A DNA stretch of 7,918 nt from Chloroflexota bacterium (lineage in GTDB: Bacteria; Chloroflexota; UBA6077), in NCBI GenBank assembly GCA_021786215.1, contig JAJYNT010000394.1, forward strand, positions 1-7,918, in the 5' to 3' direction. Below are positions 1 to 5,649 of the stretch, one piece after another. Position 1 is the first letter of the stretch. Each line of letters begins with the position of its first letter. The translations under genes were made by a program, and so were the position numbers. A model generated the notes under the pieces. The model saw only the letters and a program-made list of their open reading frames with translations, was not told where the DNA came from and made no database searches.

Positions 1-1146
1 CTCGTCTCCAGACGTCGGTGAGACTGGCTTTCCGGTTGCTGCACGGCGGCTCCGGACCAGCATTACCACCAAAGCCGCGATCAGGACCAGGATCACCACC
101 CCGCTTCCGGCGATCAGCGGGAGCAACCCCTGCTGTCCCTGCGCCGGCTGGCCGGGAGTTGCTTGCCCAGCAGAGGCGGCAGCCTGGGCCACAGAGAGGT
201 GATCTAACTTGAAGTCGAGCTGGGTTCCGGCCTTGAGATTGTCGCCGCTGAACAGCAGGTAGTTCTCATCCTGGATGCTCTGAGTGCTCTTGTTGGGCAG
301 GTTGGATACAGATACGCCCACCCCGATGTCAGGTATCAGCACATTCACCTTGCCGATGTTGGTGGAGAGCTTGGAACTGAAGGTGGCAGTGCCGTTATTG
401 ACGGGGATCTGATACCTGAAGATCCGCTGCGAATCGCCCGGGTAGAGTGGCCAGGTGTCCACGAGATCGCCGTTATCCTGGAACACGCGCGACCCTAACA
501 AACCGCCGCCGTACTCCACATTCTGGGCCCCCTGGGGAAGGGAGAAGCGAACCGTCTCCTTGAGCCCCTGATGCACGTCTTTGGAGCCGATGTAGGTCTT
601 GTCGCCGCTGTTGCTGATGATGGCGATCTCAGATACGTAGAGTCCGCTCGGCTCCGGGTCCAATAGATAGTGCCTGGCGGACATTGTGATGTTTGAGTCG
701 GAGGTGGTGCTGTCAAACAGCTGCAAATTGGCGGTCTGGTCGGTGGAACCCGTGGGGAAGGTTACCGGATCCGACGCGTAGTCGGCTCCCTGGTAGAGGG
801 TGTGGACGAGGTAGGTGTAGTCCGGGCCGGTAGCCACCCCGCTGAAGCTGTACTTACCGTCCTTGTCCGACTTGGTGGTCAGCTTTCCGGCTTGATTCTG
901 CCCCTGATAGATGTATAGATCGATGTCAAGTCCCGCGACGCTGCCGCCGCCCTTGGTGCCGTTGGTAACGGTGCCGTTGATTGTGCCTTTGACCCCGGGC
1001 GTGGCTGCAGGCGCCGCTGCGTTTGGGGTCGGGGCCGCCGGGGTCGGAGCGGCCTGCTGGGCCAAAGCGCTCGTGGTGAGAGCCAGGAACAGGATAAGTG
1101 AAACCATCGGCGCGAACCATCGGACTGCGCCAGCCTGCTTATTCAT
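1..1146 (-). CDS. Secreted, membrane-anchored protein with carboxypeptidase-regulatory-like domain (partial, C-terminus off left edge)
   Basis: The frame is open from the ATG at 1146 to the window edge (382 codons, no stop), so the gene is C-terminally incomplete. An AGGGGG Shine-Dalgarno lies 7 nt before the ATG. Residues 1-29 form a signal peptide: hydrophobic core SLILFLALTT, then ALA before QQ. A Pro/Ala/Thr-rich linker (30-50) leads into a Gly/Thr-rich beta segment (about 52-125, GTINGTVTNGT then DKDGKYSFSGVA), which resembles the CarboxypepD_reg beta-sandwich. Residues about 140-315 look like further beta structure. A Gln/Pro/Gly linker (323-340) precedes a membrane helix (341-364) ending in RSRR, so the bulk lies outside the cytoplasm and a tail enters it. 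No Cys and no CxxCH motif is visible, so it is not a c-type cytochrome as far as seen. It is last in the visible ccm run, 86 nt after the previous stop. Its function is unknown; an envelope role linked to respiration is inferred from context only. Confidence 0.85.
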   Translation of the reverse strand, partial: MNKQAGAVRWFAPMVSLILFLALTTSALAQQAAPTPAAPTPNAAAPAATPGVKGTINGTVTNGTKGGGSVAGLDIDLYIYQGQNQAGKLTTKSDKDGKYSFSGVATGPDYTYLVHTLYQGADYASDPVTFPTGSTDQTANLQLFDSTTSDSNITMSARHYLLDPEPSGLYVSEIAIISNSGDKTYIGSKDVHQGLKETVRFSLPQGAQNVEYGGGLLGSRVFQDNGDLVDTWPLYPGDSQRIFRYQIPVNNGTATFSSKLSTNIGKVNVLIPDIGVGVSVSNLPNKSTQSIQDENYLLFSGDNLKAGTQLDFKLDHLSVAQAAASAGQATPGQPAQGQQGLLPLIAGSGVVILVLIAALVVMLVRSRRAATGKPVSPTSGDE

Positions 1147-1196
1147 GTATGATCCCCCTCGACTTGACGATTTTCGGCATCCATTCTCTCGTGACT

Positions 1197-1221
1197 GCCA
1201 CGCGGCTCGCACGCCACGCGG
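1197..1221. repeat. Two 9-bp direct repeats in the intergenic spacer
   Basis: GCCACGCGG occurs at 1197-1205 and again at 1213-1221, a period of 16 bp, inside the 86-bp gap between the CcmI-like gene and the secreted-protein gene. No -10-like hexamer with a fitting spacing was found downstream on the minus strand. It could be a regulator site or chance in GC-rich DNA. Confidence 0.35.
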
Positions 1222-1232
1222 ACATGCGCAGT

Positions 1233-1823
1233 CTATCGCTTTCTTGGGACCGGTGCCCCGCATTTGCTGCAGAAGGCGGCTTCTGAATCATTTATCTGCT
1301 TGCCACAGCTGGGGCAGGCGGCAGGCGAGCCGGTGCCGGCGTTGTGATCGCCGCTCACCCTCCCGTCTCGCTCCCTGGATTTTCTTCGGAAAGACTGGAT
1401 TTCCTGCTCGACATCCAGTTCCGTCTCCTTCGAGCCCTGGATTGCGGACGTTGTTCGCCCATGGTAAGGGATATCGACCAGGAATGTATCCTGGGCCTCC
1501 GGCACCTCTTTGTTTCGGAGCCTTCCCGACCTGGCATCGTCGATCCGCTTCAGGATCGCCACGGCCTTTCTCTTGTAGCGGTCCTGAAGCTGCTGATAAT
1601 CCTCCTGGGAGAGGTTGCCCATGGCCAGGTCGAATTCCAGTTCCTTCATCGCGGCATAGACAGTGTCGCGCTGGAAGAGCAGCCGCTGCAGTACCGGCTC
1701 GCTGGGCTCTTCGCCAAGGAAGCTCTCGGCCCGTGTTCGGCCGAACAGGAGCGGCCATGCCACGTAGATGGCGGCGGCGAGGGTGATGCCGAGCATGACC
1801 ACCGTGGTCCATTGGAAAGACAT
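1233..1823 (-). CDS. CcmI-like cytochrome c biogenesis protein with C-terminal zinc ribbon
   Basis: 196 residues. The ATG at 1823 is preceded by AGGAG at 5-nt spacing. An N-terminal membrane helix covers about residues 7-27. It is followed by an acidic, charged helical region whose core, about residues 53-80 (AAMKELEFDLAMGNLS then EDYQQL), resembles the segment after the first helix in short CcmI/CycH-like proteins, where CcmI assists haem ligation with CcmF and CcmH. Residues 81-160 are charged and probably partly coiled or disordered. The C-terminus holds a four-Cys zinc ribbon: CPSCG at 170-174 and CSKCG at 185-189. With one N-terminal helix the ribbon would most likely be cytoplasmic; this is inferred. 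The TPR part of proteobacterial CcmI is absent. It follows ccmH by 21 nt, which supports the assignment. A generic zinc-ribbon membrane protein is the alternative. Confidence 0.8.
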   Translation of the reverse strand: MSFQWTTVVMLGITLAAAIYVAWPLLFGRTRAESFLGEEPSEPVLQRLLFQRDTVYAAMKELEFDLAMGNLSQEDYQQLQDRYKRKAVAILKRIDDARSGRLRNKEVPEAQDTFLVDIPYHGRTTSAIQGSKETELDVEQEIQSFRRKSRERDGRVSGDHNAGTGSPAACPSCGKQINDSEAAFCSKCGAPVPRKR

Positions 1824-1844
1824 CTTGTCTCCTATCCTCCGATG

Positions 1845-2336
1845 CTACTCGAACTGCTCCAATTCCCTATCCAACTGAGTCTCATACCGCCGAAGGTCGT
1901 CATCGTCGATGTCGCGGGCCATCTCCGCGGTCAGATAGGCGTCGTGCCACTTTCGCTCCCGAAGCCAACTCGACAGCAGATAGGCCAACATCGCGGCGCC
2001 CGCGAGGATCACGGCGAAGGGCGTGACCCAGGCGGCCAGGCCGAAACCCTCCTTTGCCGGAGCCGGCAAGATCCCCTCGCCGTACTGTCGGACCAGCGTG
2101 TCCACGATCCGCTGTTTGGACCACCCCTCGGCGATCTTGGCTCGTATGAAGGATCGTATCCAGACGGCGTCTGAGCTGTTAGCGGAAGCCAGCGGCTGTG
2201 AGTAGGTGGAGGAAGGACACCTCAATTCGCTGATCAATTCCTGGGCGGGGTCGCCAGCGAAAGCCGGATCTACCCTCCATATCATCGCTGCTCCCACCAG
2301 CAGCGCGACCAGCAGGAACGTTCTCGCCGCTCTCAA
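1845..2336 (-). CDS. ccmH: Cytochrome c-type biogenesis protein CcmH, with only one Cys in the LRCxxC motif
   Basis: 163 residues. CcmH normally reduces or holds the apocytochrome CxxCH thiols on the outer face of the membrane through an LRCxxC motif. The TTG at 2336 is chosen because GAGGAGG lies 4 nt before it and it gives a complete signal peptide (residues 1-27, ending PAFA before GDP). The ATG at 2285 also has a GGGAG but would remove the n-region. The CcmH domain is clear: ELRCPSS at 37-43, PLASANSSDA at 48-57, then the helices to EGWSKQRIVDTLVRQYGEGI and a short linker. A membrane helix (about 99-122) and an acidic cytoplasmic tail follow. The second motif Cys is replaced: C40 is present, position 43 is Ser (TCC), and the next residues TYS match no Cys. 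Redox cycling by a CxxC pair is therefore not possible in this protein alone. It lies between ccmF and the CcmI-like gene. Confidence 0.88.
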   Translation of the reverse strand: MRAARTFLLVALLVGAAMIWRVDPAFAGDPAQELISELRCPSSTYSQPLASANSSDAVWIRSFIRAKIAEGWSKQRIVDTLVRQYGEGILPAPAKEGFGLAAWVTPFAVILAGAAMLAYLLSSWLRERKWHDAYLTAEMARDIDDDDLRRYETQLDRELEQFE

Positions 2337-2400
2337 GGGGCCTCCTCATCGAGCGGGCTTGCCCCGGTTGTCCGGTGAGTCCAGCAGGCCCCCGGTCATG

Positions 2401-2424
2401 CCGGTGGAATTGCCCTTCCACTGG
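2401..2424. repeat. Inverted repeat in the ccmF-ccmH spacer
   Basis: CCGGTGGAA (2401-2409) and TTCCACTGG (2416-2424) form a 9-bp stem with one mismatch in the minus-strand RNA (six uninterrupted pairs GUGGAA/UUCCAC) around a 6-nt loop. It sits inside the 115-bp gap between ccmF and ccmH. No U-run follows on the minus strand, so it is not a typical intrinsic terminator. An mRNA processing or stability hairpin is possible. Confidence 0.4.
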
Positions 2425-2451
2425 TTCCTCTGATCGCCTGGAACCGACATT

Positions 2452-4455
2452 CTACACATCGGCTGTTTGAAGGACGCCTGTGCTCGGTCGATCGACAGCC
2501 AGTCTCGCTGCCTCCCGACGCTTCTCGCGCGCATCGGGCCAGAAGGCGATGACAGCTCCCAGCATCAGCACGTAGCCCCCAACCCAGATCCATGAAACCA
2601 GGGGGTTTATCACCAGTTTCAACGAAGCGTTCTGACCTGACCACGAGTTGAGTATCAGGTACAGGTCCTCAGTCGCAGTGCTGCGGATCGATACCTCGGT
2701 CTTGGGAGACTCGTAGCCCTGATAGAACTCCTTGGAGGGAGTCATCAAGCCAAGCAGCTTGTCGCCAGAATAGAGGGTGAGGTTTGCGGTCTCTACCTCT
2801 TTCGAGCCCAGCCGATTGTCCGCGAGGCCGCTATACACCAACCGGTAACTACCGATTGTTGCCTCCTGGCCGGGAGAGAGGGTCACGTCCTTCTGCTGCT
2901 CGAAGCCCTGCGAGCCCACTACTCCCACGGCGATGATCACTATTCCCAAGTGTACCAGGTAGCCGCCGTATCTCGGCTTGTTCCCCCATATGAGCGATCC
3001 GAGGGCCAACAGCGGACCGCGCTTCGAGATGCGGGCTTCCGCCCGCGCACCTCGGAAGAATTCCATTCCGATGGTTCCCAAGACGAAGCCGCAGGCTGAG
3101 AAGGCCACCAGGGCGTATAGCTGGCGAGCGTTGAGCAGGAAAGCGGCCACCAGTGCGACCAGTGCCACCAACACCGGGATCCGGAAGTTCCTGAGCAGGT
3201 TTTCCATGGAGGCCCTGCGCCACCCGATTATGGGACAAATCCCCATCAGGATGACGATTGCCAGCAGGATCGGGCCGACCACCTGGTTGAAGAAGGGGGC
3301 GTTCACCGTCACCTGCACGCCGCGGACTGCTTCGGAGATTAGCGGGAACATCGTGCCCCAGAGCACCGCGAAGGCGCCTCCCAACAGCAGCAGGTTGTTC
3401 AGCAGGAAACTGGATTCCCGAGAAACGAAGGAGTCCAACTCGTTCTCGCCCTGCAACAAGGGGAGCCGGTCCCAGATGAGCGCGGCCGATACCGTCACGG
3501 TCAGCAGCATCATCGCAACGAACATCGGTCCTATGTTGGTCTCACCGAAGGTATGCACCGAGGACAGGAGGTCACTTCTAGTTAAGAAGGTTCCAAATAT
3601 GGTCAGGAGGAACGTGACTATGATGAGGACCAGGTTCCAGACTTTGAGCATTCCTCGGCGACGCTGGATCATGACGGAGTGGAGGAAGGCCGTGCCGGTG
3701 AGCCATGGCATGAAGGAAGAGTTCTCCACCGGATCCCATCCCCAGTAGCCACCCCAGCCCAGCTCTACGTAAGCCCACTGTGCGCCCAACAGGTTCCCGA
3801 TACCCAGAAAGAGCCACGCGAAGAGGGTCCAGCGGCGAGTGATCTGAAGCCACTCGTTCCCCAACTCCCCGGTTATGAGAGCTGCCAGGGCGAAGGCGAA
3901 GGGTACTGTGAAGGCAACGTAGCCGAGGTAGAGGGCCGGTGGATGGAACAGCATCCCGACGTTGCGCAGCAGCGGGTTCATTCCCTGGCCGTCCACTGGC
4001 ACGACCGACATGCGGACGAATGGGTTCGAAAAGAAGACGAGCAGAGAGAGGAAAAAGGTCGTCACAAAACCCATCACCGCGGTGACCCACGGCATAAGAC
4101 TCTTGTGGCGACCCCGATTCTGGAGAGTCACGATAAGCAGCATCATCACGACTCCCCATGTCCACATCAGTAGGGAGCCTTCTTGGCTTGCATAGGCACC
4201 CGACAGGCTGAAGGCGAGACTGATGTCACGACTGTTGTACTCAGCCACGGTCTTCAGGGAGAAATCGTGGGTGGCAAAGGCATACAGCAGGGTGCCCCAT
4301 GCCAGGGAAACCAGAGCGGCCACCGCATAAACGCCATTTCTGGCGCTGGCCAGTAGATCGGCCTGCCGGCGAGCTACGCCGAAGGCTGAAGCCACAGTCA
4401 GGTAGGCGGCGACGACGAAGGCAACAACGAGGGATATCCGTCCGATTTCTGCCAT
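2452..4455 (-). CDS. ccmF: Cytochrome c haem lyase subunit CcmF
   Basis: 667 residues, the usual CcmF length. It is a polytopic membrane protein of the haem-handling (WWD) family that takes haem from holo-CcmE and, with CcmH/CcmI, attaches it to apocytochrome c. The WWD segment spans about 227-251 (ELGWGGYWGWDPVENSSF). The four family histidines are present: H171 in MLFHPP and H301 in SSVHTF (external haem ligands), H259 and H502 in YLVHLG (membrane haem b ligands). The early motif QEGSLLMW is at 91-98. A soluble external domain covers about 515-610, followed by a final helix near 622-640 and a basic tail. The ATG at 4455 follows AAGGAG at 4467-4472, and the codon directly before it is an in-frame TAG from an upstream frame. 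Nothing suggests loss of function. ResB- or CcmC-type WWD proteins are excluded by length and motif layout. Confidence 0.96.
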   Translation of the reverse strand: MAEIGRISLVVAFVVAAYLTVASAFGVARRQADLLASARNGVYAVAALVSLAWGTLLYAFATHDFSLKTVAEYNSRDISLAFSLSGAYASQEGSLLMWTWGVVMMLLIVTLQNRGRHKSLMPWVTAVMGFVTTFFLSLLVFFSNPFVRMSVVPVDGQGMNPLLRNVGMLFHPPALYLGYVAFTVPFAFALAALITGELGNEWLQITRRWTLFAWLFLGIGNLLGAQWAYVELGWGGYWGWDPVENSSFMPWLTGTAFLHSVMIQRRRGMLKVWNLVLIIVTFLLTIFGTFLTRSDLLSSVHTFGETNIGPMFVAMMLLTVTVSAALIWDRLPLLQGENELDSFVSRESSFLLNNLLLLGGAFAVLWGTMFPLISEAVRGVQVTVNAPFFNQVVGPILLAIVILMGICPIIGWRRASMENLLRNFRIPVLVALVALVAAFLLNARQLYALVAFSACGFVLGTIGMEFFRGARAEARISKRGPLLALGSLIWGNKPRYGGYLVHLGIVIIAVGVVGSQGFEQQKDVTLSPGQEATIGSYRLVYSGLADNRLGSKEVETANLTLYSGDKLLGLMTPSKEFYQGYESPKTEVSIRSTATEDLYLILNSWSGQNASLKLVINPLVSWIWVGGYVLMLGAVIAFWPDAREKRREAARLAVDRPSTGVLQTADV

Positions 4456-4458
4456 CTA

Positions 4459-4621
4459 GTCCAGCTCTCCTTGCTTTCGGGCCCGCGCCATGCGCCGCGC
4501 GGGTTTCTGACCAAGCACTACCACTGTGAGCACCGCCACGTCTGGTAGGATGGTGCGGACTTGGGAGGACCGCCGAGTTACATCAAGCCATTGACGGCCC
4601 CGAGTGGTAGGGACAATCGGC
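4459..4621 (-). other. ccmE-ccmF spacer with a short open frame ending at the ccmF start; no convincing gene
   Basis: 163 nt separate the ccmE stop from the ccmF start. One minus-strand frame stays open across the gap and ends in TAG immediately before the ccmF ATG. Its last residues read VAVLTVVVLGQ then a basic run (KPARRMARARK). A small CcmD (one helix plus a charged tail) is often found near ccmE, and the hydrophobic-then-basic pattern is weakly like that. The hydrophobic stretch is too short, the only nearby start is a GTG at 4539 without a Shine-Dalgarno, and the frame overlaps ccmE further upstream. It may be a CcmD remnant or plain spacer. Confidence 0.2.
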
Positions 4622-5098
4622 TCACTTACTCGTGGCTGGTACGTACTTTGAGGCACACTTCGCCAGCAGAGATGTGGCCTGGAAGCCCCCATTGGCTCCC
4701 AGTTTGCCCTCCACGATGACGTCGACCCCTTCCTGGAAGCTATCGGGCACGACACCCTTGTAGGTTACAGGCACTGTTTGAGTGCCGTCGGTCAGCTGAA
4801 AGGCCAGGGTGTTGGATCCCTTGTCCCGCTGGATTGAGCCTTGAACTACCCTGCCCCCCAGCTGGATGGGTTGGTCGATCGCCTTCGCTCCCATTGCCTT
4901 GAGCTCGCTTGTGGTTATGAAGTACTCGGATCCACTCTGGGTGGCCGCGTAGATCATGTACCCGATGGCCGCGACAATGACCAGTCCTGCTAACAGGAAG
5001 TGGATCCTTGCCCGTGAGCGCCGCCGGCTCCCCTGTTTTCCGCTGGAACGGGAAGTCGATATTGTTCGGCTGGTTCTGACGGGGTCTTCTGACAGCAT
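4622..5098 (-). CDS. ccmE: Haem chaperone CcmE, Cys-type variant (CxxxY)
   Basis: 158 residues. CcmE carries haem covalently on the outer face of the membrane between the CcmABC complex and CcmF. The ATG at 5098 is preferred because GGAAGGG lies 6 nt before it; a GTG two codons upstream (5104) would be too close to that site. Residues 1-32 are cytoplasmic and basic, the membrane helix is about 33-51, and the OB-fold beta-barrel is about 58-145, with family signatures SGSEYFITTSEL, GGRVVQGSI, VTYKGVVPDSFQEG and VIVEGKL. The haem-attachment site reads LAKCASKYVP: C148 takes the place of the usual His, and Y152 is kept. Cys (TGT) differs from His codons by two bases, so a single read error is unlikely. 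CxxxY CcmE proteins are known from some archaea and sulfate reducers. It lies 53 nt after the cupredoxin gene and upstream of ccmF. Confidence 0.95.
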   Translation of the reverse strand: MLSEDPVRTSRTISTSRSSGKQGSRRRSRARIHFLLAGLVIVAAIGYMIYAATQSGSEYFITTSELKAMGAKAIDQPIQLGGRVVQGSIQRDKGSNTLAFQLTDGTQTVPVTYKGVVPDSFQEGVDVIVEGKLGANGGFQATSLLAKCASKYVPATSK

Positions 5099-5131
5099 TG
5101 ACACCCTTCCCTTTCAGGGCCGACCAAGCCC

Positions 5132-5145
5132 CCATCGAACGATGG
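5132..5145. repeat. Short perfect inverted repeat in the cupredoxin-ccmE spacer
   Basis: CCATCG (5132-5137), AA, CGATGG (5140-5145) form a 6-bp palindromic stem in the gap between the cupredoxin-like gene and ccmE. There is no U-run, so a terminator is unlikely. It could be a small RNA hairpin or a dyad site, or chance. Confidence 0.3.
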
Positions 5146-5151
5146 CACCAA

Positions 5152-5556
5152 CTACCAGGGTAACCACCTTCGGAAACGCGACGCGGCCTCGACGATCAAC
5201 TTCCCCCGGTACATGCCCATTGACGAAGTGAAGAGGTATTCGCCGCTGGACGGTGGCAGAAACTCCACCGCTGTAGTCCTGTAAGGCTGGAGCCGTCTAT
5301 CCACCCTGAAATCGGAGAAGACCACACGACTGGAACAGTCGTCGTCCTCCAGCCGCGTGAACCTCAGCCGCACGGGCACACCCTCGCGCACGATAGCCAC
5401 GTTTGGGGTGTATCCCCCCAGCACCACGATCTCCATATCTTGCACGCCGTCGGGGCCGACTCGTGCCCTGTGCCGCCGCCCTCTCAACGTCGAGAGAGCG
5501 AGAGCCACGACGACCAGCATCCCAACCAGGGTGGCTACAACGTAAGACCACTCCAT
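5152..5556 (-). CDS. Membrane-anchored cupredoxin-like protein lacking the usual Cys before MGM
   Basis: 134 residues. The ATG at 5556 is preceded by GAGGTG at 8-nt spacing. An N-terminal helix (about 4-23) followed by RGRRHR anchors it with the domain outside. Residues 41-122 match the small cupredoxin-like domain family found with EfeO and copper transporters: VVLGGYTPNVAIVREGVPV, then a conserved Cys (C74 in DDDCSS), a hydrophobic strand with FSDF, PPSSGEYLF, and SSMGMYRGKLIV. In the family the last motif usually reads with Cys two residues before MGM; here residues 111-112 are Ser-Ser, so one probable metal ligand is missing while C74, M113 and M115 remain. It is the first gene after the repeat-bearing promoter and directly upstream of ccmE, so a role in copper or thiol chemistry during cytochrome maturation or oxidase assembly is plausible. 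Copper binding is not assured. Confidence 0.85.
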   Translation of the reverse strand: MEWSYVVATLVGMLVVVALALSTLRGRRHRARVGPDGVQDMEIVVLGGYTPNVAIVREGVPVRLRFTRLEDDDCSSRVVFSDFRVDRRLQPYRTTAVEFLPPSSGEYLFTSSMGMYRGKLIVEAASRFRRWLPW

Positions 5557-5585
5557 GCAGCGTCCACCTCGCGCCCTCCTTCACA

Positions 5586-5591
5586 ATCATA
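5586..5591 (-). promoter_or_regulatory. Candidate -10 box of the cupredoxin-ccm operon
   Basis: TATGAT on the minus strand (5591 to 5586) places a start near A5580 or G5579 and a leader of about 23 nt before the ATG at 5556. No TTGACA-like -35 box is found at 16-18 bp. The repeat array occupies that region instead, which suggests an activator-dependent promoter. Confidence 0.55.
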
Positions 5592-5601
5592 GCGACAGAA
5601 G

Positions 5602-5640
5602 ATGAGACCAGCCTGAGGAATACATGAGATGAGGATGAGA
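5602..5640 (-). promoter_or_regulatory. Four 11-bp-spaced direct repeats, probable OmpR/PhoB-type response-regulator site
   Basis: On the minus strand TCTCAT occurs at 5640-5635, 5629-5624 and 5607-5602, with the variant CCTCAG at 5618-5613. The repeat starts are exactly 11 bp apart, one helical turn. A fifth, out-of-phase CTCAT overlaps at 5633-5629. The array starts 9 nt after the kinase stop and ends 10 bp upstream of the -10 box, so the proximal copies cover the -35 region. OmpR/PhoB-family regulators bind head-to-tail to such repeats and activate from this position. The encoded regulator immediately upstream is the natural candidate; that link is inferred. Confidence 0.65.
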
Positions 5641-5649
5641 GTTTGGCTG

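Noticed and set aside
911..1786. 291-codon open frame on the plus strand
   Set aside because: It lies opposite the secreted-protein and CcmI-like genes; its composition (Arg/Pro/Ser-rich with no recognisable domain) is that of an antisense shadow.
1344..2174. 276-codon open frame on the plus strand
   Set aside because: It runs antisense to the CcmI-like gene and ccmH, both of which have clear family motifs and ribosome-binding sites.
2401..2424. Intrinsic terminator after ccmF
   Set aside because: The stem is not followed by a U-run on the minus strand and ccmH follows in the same direction.
2337..2451. 34-residue open frame (ATG near 2449 to TGA at 2346) in the ccmF-ccmH gap
   Set aside because: It has no Shine-Dalgarno, no hydrophobic segment and no recognisable motif. 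It does not resemble CcmG, which would be far longer with a CxxC motif.
2978..3748. 256-codon open frame on the plus strand
   Set aside because: It is fully antisense to ccmF, whose WWD and histidine motifs are unambiguous.
5099..5104. GTG start for ccmE at 5104
   Set aside because: The GGAAGGG site would be next to the GTG, too close for initiation; it is well placed for the ATG at 5098.
5557..5649. CRISPR or phage-type repeat array
   Set aside because: The repeats are only 6 bp with 11-bp period and total about 40 bp, which fits a transcription-factor site rather than CRISPR.
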